Shown one piece after another: positions 28,059 to 36,611 of a stretch of 64,000 bases of DNA (position 1 is the stretch's first letter; every line of letters begins with the position of its first letter). The position numbers were made by a program, and so were the translations under genes. The notes under the pieces are model-generated. The model saw only the letters and a list, made by a program, of their open reading frames with translations. It did no database searches and was not told where the DNA came from. The DNA comes from CAYQSU01 sp964420325 (GTDB taxonomy: Bacteria > Pseudomonadota > Alphaproteobacteria > Rhodospirillales > Defluviicoccaceae): contig CAYQSU010000003.1 in the NCBI GenBank assembly GCA_964420325.1, positions 1 to 64,000 on the forward strand. The letters are read 5' to 3'.

Positions 28059-29252
28059 CTAGGCCATCTTGCAGCCCTTGGCCGGATCGGAGAGCGCCTC
28101 GTGGGCGACCCTGACCACCTCGTTGAGGCCGTTTCTCACCCGGCGCAGATAGATGTTCTGCACCGGGTTGTGCGCATTCGACAGCTTGAAGGGGCCGCGC
28201 GGCGACTCCCATTCGGCCGCCTCCATCGCCTTGATCATCTCGTCCTTGGCGCCGGTGTCGCCCTTGACGGCCTCCATGCCGAGCCGGATCAGTTCGGCGG
28301 CGTCGTAGCCCTGGACGGCGTACACGTCGGCCTCGTGGCCGAACCGCTGCTGGTAGGCGGCGCGGAACGCCTTGTTGACGGGCGTGTCGAGCGCGTCCGC
28401 GTAGTGCAGCGTGGTGCGGAGGCCCTCCGCGGCCTCGCCCTGGGCCTGGGTCACGCCCTCGGTGAGGAAGCCCGCGCCGACCAGTTCGATGCCCTTGAGC
28501 CCGGCCGCGTGCCAATCCTTGACGAACTTCACGGCCCCGCCGCCGGCGAAGAAGGTATAGACGGCGTCCGGCTTGAGGGCGGCGATCTCGGTCAGCGCGG
28601 CCTGGAACTCCACCTCCGGGAACGGCACGCCGATCTCCTTGACGATGGTGCCGCCGCCGGGGACGAAGCCGTCCTTGAAGCCCTCCTTCGACTCCTGGCC
28701 GGCACCGTAGTTCCAGAAGCACAGCACCACGTTCTTCTTGCCTTCCTCCAGCATCACCTTGCCCATCGGGAAGCCCGGCTGCCAGTTGGTGAAGGAGGTG
28801 CGGAACAGGTTGGGAGCGCACAAGGGGCCGGTGAGCTGATCGGCGCCGGCGTTGGGGACGATGGTCATCGTGCCCTCCTCGCGGGCGATCTTGGCCATCG
28901 CCATGGCGACCCCGGAATGCACCGGGCCGACGAGGAAATCGACCTTCTCCTGGTGGACGAGCTTGCTGGTCAGCTCGGCGGCCTTTGGCGGCGCGGCCTC
29001 GCTGTCGACCTTGATGATCTGGACCTCGCGTCCGCCGAGGAGGCCTCCCGTTTCCGCGAACCTCAGCTCCATGGCGTTGGTGATGGCATCGCCCAGGCGA
29101 GCGTAGGTGCCGCTGTAGGGCAGCAGGATGCCGATGCGGACCTTGGCCTGCTGGCCGATCGCGAAGCGTGTCGGAACGATCGCGGCGAGCGTTCCGGCGG
29201 CGGCAAGGCGCAGCGTGTCGCGGCGCGACACGTGATGGATTGATTTTCTCAT
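28059..29252 (-). CDS. Periplasmic substrate-binding protein of ABC system 1
   Basis: This 397-residue type I periplasmic binding protein of the Leu/Ile/Val family has an N-terminal twin-arginine-like leader (SRRDTLRLAAAGTLAAI), so export may use Tat. The mature part starts near AKVRIGILLPYSGTYARLG, with PVHSGVAMAMAKIA and DVYAVQGYDAAELIRLG later. It is the first gene of the livKHMGF operon and is divergent from the lower-pathway operon. The ligand is probably an aromatic or dicarboxylic acid by context; sequence alone does not tell. Confidence 0.9.
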   Translation of the reverse strand: MRKSIHHVSRRDTLRLAAAGTLAAIVPTRFAIGQQAKVRIGILLPYSGTYARLGDAITNAMELRFAETGGLLGGREVQIIKVDSEAAPPKAAELTSKLVHQEKVDFLVGPVHSGVAMAMAKIAREEGTMTIVPNAGADQLTGPLCAPNLFRTSFTNWQPGFPMGKVMLEEGKKNVVLCFWNYGAGQESKEGFKDGFVPGGGTIVKEIGVPFPEVEFQAALTEIAALKPDAVYTFFAGGGAVKFVKDWHAAGLKGIELVGAGFLTEGVTQAQGEAAEGLRTTLHYADALDTPVNKAFRAAYQQRFGHEADVYAVQGYDAAELIRLGMEAVKGDTGAKDEMIKAMEAAEWESPRGPFKLSNAHNPVQNIYLRRVRNGLNEVVRVAHEALSDPAKGCKMA

Positions 29253-29472
29253 GGCGTTTCCCCCAGACGAGTGAGTCTGATGATCGGACGATGGCTTCGT
29301 TGCACCTCAGCGGCTCGGCTGCCGTTCTTCGACACCGGCCTCTCCTGCTTGCGACCGCCGCCCACGGCTCGAGCGGCGACCCTGTTGTTCGACGACGTGA
29401 AGCACCGTTCGTTGCGCCGTTACGCTACCATCGACGCCCTTCGAGTGGCAACTGCCAACTGCGTCCCGATCA

Positions 29473-29496
29473 TGCATTATTGTGCATGATCGTGCA
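29473..29496. promoter_or_regulatory. Triple TGCA operator-like array near the livK promoter
   Basis: TGCA occurs at 29473, 29483 and 29493, exactly one helical turn apart, giving two overlapping cores GCA-TTATTG-TGC and GCA-TGATCG-TGC. This is the densest copy of the element shared by the catabolic promoters. It lies about 220 bp before the binding-protein start on the minus strand and about 200 bp before the thioesterase on the plus strand. Confidence 0.65.
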
Positions 29497-29616
29497 TTAG
29501 ACCGAGGCGCCGCTACTCCGCGCTGCCGGCGCGGACCCCAACGGTCCGCGCGCGATAGCCACAGAGCCCGACGACCGCCGAAGGCACGCGAGATTGCTCT
29601 TGCGGCGAGGCATGTG

Positions 29617-29630
29617 TGCATTATGATGCA
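29617..29630. promoter_or_regulatory. Operator-like element upstream of the thioesterase/lower-pathway operon
   Basis: TGCATTATGATGCA is a TGCA-N6-TGCA pair with core GCA-TTATGA-TGC, 67 bp before the thioesterase start codon at 29697. It shares the TTAT spacer with the copies at 20490, 29473 and 39104. Confidence 0.6.
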
Positions 29631-29696
29631 TTGGTAACGGCGGAAGGGGACCACGACCGGGCTCCGCTTCCGATCCATCGGCGGGTGGCATGCGGC

Positions 29697-30152
29697 ATGG
29701 GCGAGGCAGGCGGCAAGTCCGACAACTGGATCGACAGCTTTCTGGGTGCCGTGCTCGCCTCCGAGTACGACCCGGAGGCGACCATGAACTCCCGCCTCTA
29801 CATCGAGCGGTTCGATCAGGCGACCTGGTTCCTGATGCACGCCATCGGCGTCACCCCCCGCACCATCAAGACCGCCGGCCGGCGCGTCGCCGTGGTCCGG
29901 CAGAACTTCCAGTACGTGCGGGAGCTACGCGGCGGCGAACTCGTCCGCATCCGCAGCGGCTTTATCGCCGTCGGCAAGAAGCACCTGCGATTCCTGCATC
30001 GGATGTTCGACGAAGAGAACGGCGCGCTCGTCGCCACCGGCGACGTCACGGCGGTGCAGGCCAGCCTCGAGACGGGCAGGACGGTGCCGCTGCCGGAGGA
30101 GCAGGTCCGGCGGGCCAAGGCGTTGACGATCACCGACGCGACGATCGAGTGA
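29697..30152 (+). CDS. Hotdog-fold acyl-CoA thioesterase (4HBT-like)
   Basis: This 151-residue protein looks like a single-domain hotdog thioesterase of the 4-hydroxybenzoyl-CoA thioesterase group, with LYIERFDQATWFLMHAIG, RNFQYV-like RQNFQYVRELRGGELVRI and HRMFDEENGALVATGDVT. It heads the operon with 3-hydroxyacyl-CoA dehydrogenase, thiolase and glutaryl-CoA dehydrogenase, and might free CoA from dead-end esters. Start choice: the ATG at 29697 (MGEAGGKSDNW); an in-frame GTG at 29616 lies inside the operator and is unlikely. Confidence 0.8.
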   Translation: MGEAGGKSDNWIDSFLGAVLASEYDPEATMNSRLYIERFDQATWFLMHAIGVTPRTIKTAGRRVAVVRQNFQYVRELRGGELVRIRSGFIAVGKKHLRFLHRMFDEENGALVATGDVTAVQASLETGRTVPLPEEQVRRAKALTITDATIE

Positions 30153-30202
30153 GCCATGCGGCCGTCTGACCGGGCCGACGCGGCGCGCCTTGGCACCGAC
30201 CC

Positions 30203-31732
30203 ATGATCCTTGATCCCGCCCGTCCCGATCTGTGCCTCGGCGTCGTCGGCGCCGGGACGATGGGGCGCGGCATCGTCCAGATCGCGGCGATGGCCGGCAT
30301 CGAGGTGGTGCTCGACGATGCGCGCGAGGGCGCCGTCGCCGACGCCATCGGCTTCGTTGTGGCGGTTCTCGACCGCGCGGTGGAAAAGGGCCGGCTCGAC
30401 GCCAGCCATGCCGCGGCCGCCAAGGCCCGCGTCCGGGCCGCGGGCGTGGAGCCCGGATCGTTCTCCCGCTGCCACGTCGTCGTCGAAGCGATCTCCGAGG
30501 ATCTGGAGGCCAAGCGCCGCTTGTTCGCCGTCCTTGAGCCCGACGTGGCGGCCGATTGCATCCTCGCCACCAACACCTCGTCCCTGTCGGTGACCGCGAT
30601 CGCGGCGGCGTGCCGCTCTCCGGGGCGTGTCGCGGGTTTCCACTTCTTCAATCCGGTGCCGTTGATGCGGGTGGTAGAGGTCGTCGGCGGGCTGCGCACC
30701 GAGGACTGGGTGGTGCAGGCGTTGTCGGCCCTGGCGCGCCGCCTTGGCCACCAGCCGATCTGCGCCGCCGATACGCCCGGCTTTCTCATCAATCACGCCG
30801 GACGCGGCTACGGGACCGAGGCGCTGCGGATCGTCGGCGAGGGCATCGCCGGGTTCGTCGACGTCGACCGTGTGCTCCGCGACGCCGCCGGCTTCCGCAT
30901 GGGTCCGTTCGAGCTGATGGATCTGACCGGGCTCGACATCTCGCACGCGGTGATGGAAGGGGTCTACGAGCAGTTCTATCACGAGCCTCGTTTCCGCCCC
31001 TCGGTCATCGCGCGCCAGCGTGTCGACGCCGGGCTGTTCGGGCGCAAGAGCGGTCGCGGCTTCTACGCCTATCCCGAGGCCGCTGCCGCGGCCCCGCACG
31101 TCCAGGCGCCTTCGCCAGAGCCCCTGCCCCCTGCATGGATCAGCGCGGCCGATCCTGAGGCCCGCTCGACGCTCGCCGATACCCTTCGCCGCTCCGGGGT
31201 CGACGTCGTCGACGGCTACCGGCCGCCCGCCGGCGCGATCTGCTACGTCACGCCGCTCGGCGCCGACGCGACGACCACGGCGCTTGCCGAAGGACTCGAC
31301 CCGGCCTCGACGGTGGCCGTCGACACGCTGTTCGGCCTCGATCGCCGTCGCACGCTGATGGCGACGCCGGTCACGGCAGCGGACGCGCGCGACGCCGCCC
31401 GCGCCCAGCTCGGCCAGGACGGAACGCCGGTGACGGTCATCAGGGACAGCCCCGGCTTCATCACCCAGCGCGTCGCGGCGATGATCGTCAACATCGCCTC
31501 CGACATCTGCCAGCAACGCATCGCGGCGCCCGCGGACGTCGATCTCGCGGTCACCCTCGGCCTCGGTTATCCCAAGGGGCCGCTGGCGCTCGGCGACCAC
31601 CTCGGTCCCGCCCGGGTGCTTGCCGTGCTGGAGGCGATGCACGATTTCTATGGCGATCCCCGCTATCGTCCGAGCCCGTGGCTGAAGCGGAGAGCCCGCC
31701 TCGGCGTCTCGCTGGCGACGCCCGAGGACTGA
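30203..31732 (+). CDS. 3-Hydroxyacyl-CoA dehydrogenase (3-hydroxyadipyl/3-hydroxypimeloyl-CoA type)
   Basis: This 509-residue NAD-dependent enzyme has the Rossmann motif LGVVGAGTMGRGIVQIA, then CILATNTSSLSVTAIA, AGFHFFNPVPLMRVVEV and DTPGFLINHAGRGYG, followed by a second C-terminal 3HCDH domain (RDSPGFITQRVAAMIVNIA). The long two-domain form is typical of PaaH/PaaC-type enzymes for dicarboxylic acyl-CoA. In this operon it would oxidise 3-hydroxypimeloyl-CoA from the anaerobic route or 3-hydroxyadipyl-CoA from an aerobic route. It starts 50 bp after the thioesterase and ends 18 bp before the thiolase. Confidence 0.92.
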   Translation: MILDPARPDLCLGVVGAGTMGRGIVQIAAMAGIEVVLDDAREGAVADAIGFVVAVLDRAVEKGRLDASHAAAAKARVRAAGVEPGSFSRCHVVVEAISEDLEAKRRLFAVLEPDVAADCILATNTSSLSVTAIAAACRSPGRVAGFHFFNPVPLMRVVEVVGGLRTEDWVVQALSALARRLGHQPICAADTPGFLINHAGRGYGTEALRIVGEGIAGFVDVDRVLRDAAGFRMGPFELMDLTGLDISHAVMEGVYEQFYHEPRFRPSVIARQRVDAGLFGRKSGRGFYAYPEAAAAAPHVQAPSPEPLPPAWISAADPEARSTLADTLRRSGVDVVDGYRPPAGAICYVTPLGADATTTALAEGLDPASTVAVDTLFGLDRRRTLMATPVTAADARDAARAQLGQDGTPVTVIRDSPGFITQRVAAMIVNIASDICQQRIAAPADVDLAVTLGLGYPKGPLALGDHLGPARVLAVLEAMHDFYGDPRYRPSPWLKRRARLGVSLATPED

Positions 31733-31750
31733 CCAAGGGAGGCGCTTCCG

Positions 31751-32953
31751 ATGCTCGATGCCTGTATTTACGACGGCGTGCGCACGCCCTTCGGCCGCCA
31801 TGCGGGCGCCTTGTCGTCGGTGCGCCCCGACGACCTGGTCGCCGAGACCATCCGCGCCGTCGTCGCCCGCACCGGCTTCCGGCCGGAGGACATCGAGGAC
31901 GTCATCCTCGGCTGCTCGTGCCAGGCCGGCGAGGACTCCCGCAACATCGCCCGCCACGCCGGTCTCCTGGCGGGCCTCCCGGTCGCCGCCGGCGGCCAGA
32001 CCGTCAACCGGCTCTGCGGCAGCGGCATGGCGGCAGTCCTCGACGCCGCCCGCGCCGTCTCCTGCGGTGAGGGCGAGCTGATGGTGGCCGGCGGCGTGGA
32101 GAGCATGTCGCGGGCGCCCTTCGTGCTGGGCAAGGCCGAGACGCCGTTCAGCCGCACGGCCGAGATCTTCGACAGCAGCATCGGCGTGCGCTTTCCCAAT
32201 CCCCGGCTGCACCAGCTGTTCGGCGCCGACACCATGCCCGAGACCGCCGACACCGTCGCCCGTGACCTGGGCATCGGCCGCGAGGACAGCGACCGCTTCG
32301 CCGAGGCGTCGCAGCGCCGATATCAGGCCGCCAAGGGCGGCGGCTTCTACGACGACGAGCTGATCGCGATCGACCTGCCGGCGAGGGGCAAGCGAGCGAC
32401 GGTGCGGGTGACGGAGGACGAGCATCCCCGGCCGGAGACGCGCCTCGAGAAGCTCCTGGCGCTCAAGCCGCTGTTCGCGGGCGGCGTGGTCACCGCCGGC
32501 AACGCGTCCGGAATCAACGACGGCGCCGTCGCGCTCGTCATCGGCAGTGCGGCGATCGGTGAGCGCCGGGGGATCAGGCCGCGCGGACGCCTCGTCGCCG
32601 GGGCCGTCGCCGGCGTGCCGCCAAGGGTCATGGGCCTCGGACCGGTGCCGGCCTCCCGGAAGGCGCTCGAGCGTGCCTCCCTTTCGCTCGGCGACCTGGA
32701 CGTGATCGAGATCAACGAGGCGTTCGCTCCGCAGGTCCTGGGGTGCCTCAAGGAGATGCGGCTCACGCCCGAGGACGAGCGCGTCAATCCGAACGGCGGG
32801 GCGATCGCGATCGGCCATCCGCTGGGGGCGTCGGGCGCCCGGCTTGCGCTGACCGCGTTGCGGCAGCTCGAGCGGACGGGCGGCCGCTACGCCCTTGCAA
32901 CCATGTGTATCGGCGTCGGACAGGGCATCGCCCTGATCATCGAACGCCTGTAG
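31751..32953 (+). CDS. Acetyl-CoA acyltransferase (thiolase)
   Basis: This 400-residue thiolase cleaves 3-oxoacyl-CoA with CoA. The acylated cysteine lies in QTVNRLCGSGMAAV, the catalytic histidine in NGGAIAIGHPLGASGARLA, and the second cysteine in ATMCIGVGQGIAL, with EINEAFAPQVLG before it. Its length and sequence resemble the 3-oxoadipyl-CoA thiolase group (PcaF/PaaJ). In this operon it could serve 3-oxopimeloyl-CoA (giving glutaryl-CoA and acetyl-CoA) and 3-oxoadipyl-CoA. Confidence 0.93.
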   Translation: MLDACIYDGVRTPFGRHAGALSSVRPDDLVAETIRAVVARTGFRPEDIEDVILGCSCQAGEDSRNIARHAGLLAGLPVAAGGQTVNRLCGSGMAAVLDAARAVSCGEGELMVAGGVESMSRAPFVLGKAETPFSRTAEIFDSSIGVRFPNPRLHQLFGADTMPETADTVARDLGIGREDSDRFAEASQRRYQAAKGGGFYDDELIAIDLPARGKRATVRVTEDEHPRPETRLEKLLALKPLFAGGVVTAGNASGINDGAVALVIGSAAIGERRGIRPRGRLVAGAVAGVPPRVMGLGPVPASRKALERASLSLGDLDVIEINEAFAPQVLGCLKEMRLTPEDERVNPNGGAIAIGHPLGASGARLALTALRQLERTGGRYALATMCIGVGQGIALIIERL

Positions 32954-32992
32954 CGGCGGCGCGCGCCGCGGCGACGGAGGAGGGACAATGCG

Positions 32993-34177
32993 ATGACGAC
33001 GGAGGTTTCGTTTTCCTGGGCCGACCCGTTCTTTTTCGAGGACCAGCTCGACGAGGACGAGCGCCTGGTCCGGGACTCGGCACGGCAGTATGCGCAGGAC
33101 CACCTGATGCCGCGCATCCTGATGGCGAACCGGCACGAGCGGTTCGATCCCGAGATCATGACCGAGATGGGCGAGCTTGGCCTTCTCGGCGCGACGATCC
33201 CGGAGGCATACGGTGGCGCCGGCGTTAACAACGTCTGTTACGGCCTGATCGCCCGCGAGATCGAGCGTGTCGACTCGAGCTACCGCTCGGCGATGAGCGT
33301 GCAGTCGTCGCTGGTGATGTATCCGATCTATGCCTACGGCAGCGAAGACCAGCGTCGCACCTATCTGCCGCCGCTGGCGCGAGCCGAACGGATCGGATGC
33401 TTCGGCCTCACCGAGCCCGATTTCGGCTCGGACCCCGGCGGCATGCGCTCGCGCGCCGAGACCGTCGCGGGTGGCTACCTGCTGACCGGCAACAAGATGT
33501 GGATCACGAACTCGCCGATCGCCGACATCATGGTGGTGTGGGCGAAGCTCGACGGTCGCATCCGCGGCTTCATTCTCGAGCGCGGCATGGAGGGGCTCGA
33601 GACGCCGAAGATCGAAGGCAAGTTCTCGCTTCGCGCCTCGCCGACGGGCGAGATCGTGATGGATCGGGTGTTCGTCCCGGAGGAGAACATGCTGCCCGGC
33701 GTCTCCGGCCTGCAGGGACCGTTCGGCTGTCTCAACAAGGCGCGCTACGGGATCTCCTGGGGGGCTCTCGGGGCGGCCGAGTTCTGCTGGCATGCGGCGC
33801 GTCAGTACGCCCTCGACCGCAAGCAGTTCGGCAGGCCGCTTGCCGCCAACCAGCTCGTTCAGAAGAAGCTCGCCGACATGCAGACCGAGATTGCCATCGC
33901 CCTCCAGGCCTGCCTCCGCGCCGGCCGACTCATGGACGAGAACCGCTGTGCGCCCGAGACGATTTCCCTCGTCAAGCGCAACTCATGCGGCAAGGCCCTG
34001 GAGATCGCCCGCGCGGCGCGGGACATCCACGGCGGCAACGGTATCGTCGACGAGTTCCACGTCATCCGTCACGTGATGAACCTGGAGACCGTCAACACCT
34101 ACGAGGGCACCCACGACATCCATGCGCTCATTCTCGGCCGCGCGCAAACCGGGCTGCAGGCGTTCACCGCGTCCTGA
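32993..34177 (+). CDS. gcdH: Glutaryl-CoA dehydrogenase
   Basis: This 394-residue FAD enzyme oxidises and decarboxylates glutaryl-CoA to crotonyl-CoA, the exit of the anaerobic benzoyl-CoA route. Family signs are FSWADPFFFEDQLDEDER at the start, CFGLTEPDFGSDPGGMRS, KMWITNSPIADIMVVWAK and the catalytic Glu371 in TYEGTHDIHALILGR. The acid pocket Arg is expected near RSAMSVQSSL. ATG 32993 follows GGAGGAGGGAC. It ends the operon, convergent with the second livF. Confidence 0.94.
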   Translation: MTTEVSFSWADPFFFEDQLDEDERLVRDSARQYAQDHLMPRILMANRHERFDPEIMTEMGELGLLGATIPEAYGGAGVNNVCYGLIAREIERVDSSYRSAMSVQSSLVMYPIYAYGSEDQRRTYLPPLARAERIGCFGLTEPDFGSDPGGMRSRAETVAGGYLLTGNKMWITNSPIADIMVVWAKLDGRIRGFILERGMEGLETPKIEGKFSLRASPTGEIVMDRVFVPEENMLPGVSGLQGPFGCLNKARYGISWGALGAAEFCWHAARQYALDRKQFGRPLAANQLVQKKLADMQTEIAIALQACLRAGRLMDENRCAPETISLVKRNSCGKALEIARAARDIHGGNGIVDEFHVIRHVMNLETVNTYEGTHDIHALILGRAQTGLQAFTAS

Positions 34178-34199
34178 CGCGCCAGCTTTCGGGGCGGCA

Positions 34200-34904
34200 T
34201 CAGATGCCGAGGTAGACCCGCCTCACGTCCTCGTTCCTGAGCAGGGCCTCGCCGGTGTCGGCGAGCGCGACCTGGCCCGTCTCCAGCACGTAGGCGCGGT
34301 CGGCGATGGACAGCGCGGCCTGGGCGTTCTGCTCGACGAGGAGCACCGTGACCCCGGACCGCTTCAACGCCGTGGCCGTCGCCAACACCTCCTCGACCAG
34401 CTTCGGAGCCAGCCCGAGGCTCGGCTCATCGAGCAGAAGGAGGCGGGGCCGTGCCATCAGTGCGCGGGAAATGGCCAGCATCTGCTGCTGTCCGCCCGAG
34501 AGCGTGCCGGCCTGCTGGTCCCGCCGGATCTCGAGCTCGGGAAACAACGTAAAGACCTTGCTCAGGTCTTCGTCGACTTCGCTGCGCGAACGGGTGTAGC
34601 CGCCGAGCAGGAGATTGTCGCGAACGCTCATCGGCGCGAACAGGAGCCGCCGCTCCGGCACCTGTGAGATGCCCATGCGCACGCGCCGGTCTGGAGCGAT
34701 GCGGGTGATGTCCCGGCCGTCGTAGCGCACGGCGCCCCGGCTCACCGTTTGAACGCCCGAGATGCAGCGGAGCAGCGTCGTCTTGCCGGCGCCATTGGCG
34801 CCGACCAGAGCGACCAGCTCGCCCTCCCCCACCGCCAAGGTGACGCCGTGAAGCGCCTTGATGCGGCCGTAATGGCTGTCGAGGCTGTCGACCTGGAGCA
34901 GCAT
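34200..34904 (-). CDS. livF: Branched-chain-type ABC transporter ATPase LivF (system 2)
   Basis: This 234-residue ATPase starts MLLQVDSLDSHYGRIKAL. Walker A GANGAGKTTLLRC, signature TLSGGQQQMLAISRA and Walker B LLLLDEPSLGLAP are intact. It overlaps no gene: one base separates it from the livG stop. Last gene of the second livKHMGF operon, which is divergent from the phenylacetate operon. Confidence 0.93.
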   Translation of the reverse strand: MLLQVDSLDSHYGRIKALHGVTLAVGEGELVALVGANGAGKTTLLRCISGVQTVSRGAVRYDGRDITRIAPDRRVRMGISQVPERRLLFAPMSVRDNLLLGGYTRSRSEVDEDLSKVFTLFPELEIRRDQQAGTLSGGQQQMLAISRALMARPRLLLLDEPSLGLAPKLVEEVLATATALKRSGVTVLLVEQNAQAALSIADRAYVLETGQVALADTGEALLRNEDVRRVYLGI

Positions 34905-34905
34905 G

Positions 34906-35676
34906 TTAGGCGGATTCCAGGCCGCTGCCGAGGTAGGCGCGGACGACATCGGAGTTGGCGCGCACCTCGTCGACCGTTCCTTCCGCAAGCTGAGCGCCGT
35001 TGTTGAGGACCAGGATGCGGTCGCTCACGCTCATCACCAGCCGCATGTCGTGCTCGACGAGAATGATGGTGACGCCGCTCGCGGCGATCTCCCGGATCAG
35101 CTCGTTGAGCGCTTGCGTCTCGGCGGGATTGAGGCCGGCCGCCGGCTCGTCCAGCAGCAGGAGCTTCGGCTCGGCGGCAAGCGCTCGGGCGATCTCCAGC
35201 CGCTTCAGCGCACCGAAGGGCATCTCCTCGGCGTGATGGCCGACGTAACGCTCGAGTCCGACGAACCGCATCAGCTCGGCCGCCTTCTCGCGGCACTCGG
35301 CGTCGGCGCGGATGATCCTCGGCATCCTGAGGACGACCGGCACGAGGCCTTGCTCGCAGTGTCGATGCCGTCCGACCATGACGTTCTCGATCGCGGTCAT
35401 GTTGAAGAAGATCTGGAGATTCTGGAACGTTCGGCCGACGCCGCGGGCGGCGAGCTCGACCGGATCGTGGGCGGTGATGTCCTCGCCTTCGAAAATGATG
35501 CGTCCACCGCTCGGCTTGTAGACGCCGGTGACGAGATTGAAGACGGTGGTCTTGCCGGCGCCGTTCGGCCCGATCACCGAGTAGACGATGGTCGCGGGCA
35601 CGGAGAAGCTCAGGCTGTGGACCGCGATGATGCCGCCGAAGCTCTTGGAGAGATTGTCGATCTTGAGCAGGCTCAT
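34906..35676 (-). CDS. livG: Branched-chain-type ABC transporter ATPase LivG (system 2)
   Basis: This 256-residue subunit starts MSLLKIDNLSKSFGGI, with Walker A VIGPNGAGKTTVFNLV, Q-loop region GVGRTFQNLQIFFNMT, signature MPFGALKRLEIARALA and Walker B LLLLDEPAAGLNP. The signature reads PFGALKR in place of LSGGQQR, normal for LivG. It overlaps the livM stop by four bases. Confidence 0.94.
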   Translation of the reverse strand: MSLLKIDNLSKSFGGIIAVHSLSFSVPATIVYSVIGPNGAGKTTVFNLVTGVYKPSGGRIIFEGEDITAHDPVELAARGVGRTFQNLQIFFNMTAIENVMVGRHRHCEQGLVPVVLRMPRIIRADAECREKAAELMRFVGLERYVGHHAEEMPFGALKRLEIARALAAEPKLLLLDEPAAGLNPAETQALNELIREIAASGVTIILVEHDMRLVMSVSDRILVLNNGAQLAEGTVDEVRANSDVVRAYLGSGLESA

Positions 35677-36611
35677 CGCCCCCCCACCCGCGCGAGCCCC
35701 ATCAGGCTCGGCCACAAGCCCTTGGGCATGAAGATCATCACGCACATCAGCACCAGTCCGTGGACGAGGGTCTCGAAGTCATGGAACATGGTCAGGAGCT
35801 GCGGCAGCACGGTGAGGATCGCGGCGCCGACGATGCTGCCATAGACGGACGCCATGCCGCCGAGGACGACCATGGTGACGAGCTCGATCGACCGCAGGAA
35901 CTCGGCCTCCGTCGGCGTGATGAAGCCGCTGTAATGGGCGAACAGGCTGCCGGCGACGCTCGCCATCACCGCCGAGACGACGAAGATGAAGGTCTTGTAG
36001 CCGGTGGTGTTGACGCCCACGGCTTGGGCCGCGATCTCGGAGCCGTGCACCGACCTGAGCGCCCGGCCGATCGGCGAATCGATCAGGTTGAGGGCGAGCC
36101 ACACCGTGATCAGGAGGCTTCCGCCGACGATCAGGTACCACTCTTGCTCGTTCGCGGGTGACCAGCCGATCACGCTCAGCGTCGGCACCGGCATGCCGTC
36201 GGGGCCGCCGGTGAACCTCGTTTCCTGGTTGAGCACGATCGAGATGATGATGCCAAGGCCTAGGGTCGCCATCGCCAGGTAGTGCCCCTTGAGCTTGAGG
36301 ATGGGACCGGCGACGAGGAACGCCAGAAGACCCACGCCAACGCCGCCGGCCACGAGGGCGCCGAGCGGCGGCCAGCCGTAGCGGCTGGTCAGCACCGCCG
36401 AGGCATAGGCACCGAGACCGAAGAAGCCGGCGTGGCCGAGGCTGATCTGGCCGGCGTAGCCGATGAGGAGGTTGAGGCCGACACAGGCGATGGCATTGAG
36501 CCCGACGAGGATCACGACGTTGTAGTAAAAGGGATTCGGCAGCAGCGGCATCAAGCCGGCGATGATCGCCGCCAGGATCAGGACGGGGCCGACGTGCAGT
36601 TTCTTCAGCAT
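35673..36611 (-). CDS. livM: Branched-chain-type ABC transporter permease LivM (system 2)
   Basis: This 312-residue permease has the LivM signature NLLIGYAGQISLGHAGFFGLG and about nine hydrophobic segments. It begins MLKKLHVGPVLIL at ATG 36611 and overlaps the livH stop by one base (TGATG). It is clearly different from system 1 LivM, so the two systems are not recent duplicates. Confidence 0.93.
   Translation of the reverse strand: MLKKLHVGPVLILAAIIAGLMPLLPNPFYYNVVILVGLNAIACVGLNLLIGYAGQISLGHAGFFGLGAYASAVLTSRYGWPPLGALVAGGVGVGLLAFLVAGPILKLKGHYLAMATLGLGIIISIVLNQETRFTGGPDGMPVPTLSVIGWSPANEQEWYLIVGGSLLITVWLALNLIDSPIGRALRSVHGSEIAAQAVGVNTTGYKTFIFVVSAVMASVAGSLFAHYSGFITPTEAEFLRSIELVTMVVLGGMASVYGSIVGAAILTVLPQLLTMFHDFETLVHGLVLMCVMIFMPKGLWPSLMGLARVGGR

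Larger units (their letters stand above)
29253..29696. other. 444-bp divergent regulatory region, no gene seen
   Basis: This gap separates the binding-protein gene of ABC system 1 from the thioesterase gene. It is less GC-rich than its surroundings in places and holds five TGCA tetramers in two groups at exact 10-bp spacing (29473-29496 and 29617-29630). Short open frames here show no recognisable protein. Confidence 0.6.

Noticed and set aside
29616..29696. Upstream GTG start of the thioesterase
   Set aside because: It lies inside the operator-like repeat, has no ribosome site, and the added residues do not look like a thioesterase.
29816..33793. A 1325-codon open frame on the minus strand opposite the beta-oxidation genes
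   Set aside because: It is a GC-driven shadow: arginine- and histidine-rich, without any domain, and it lies over four well-supported plus-strand genes.
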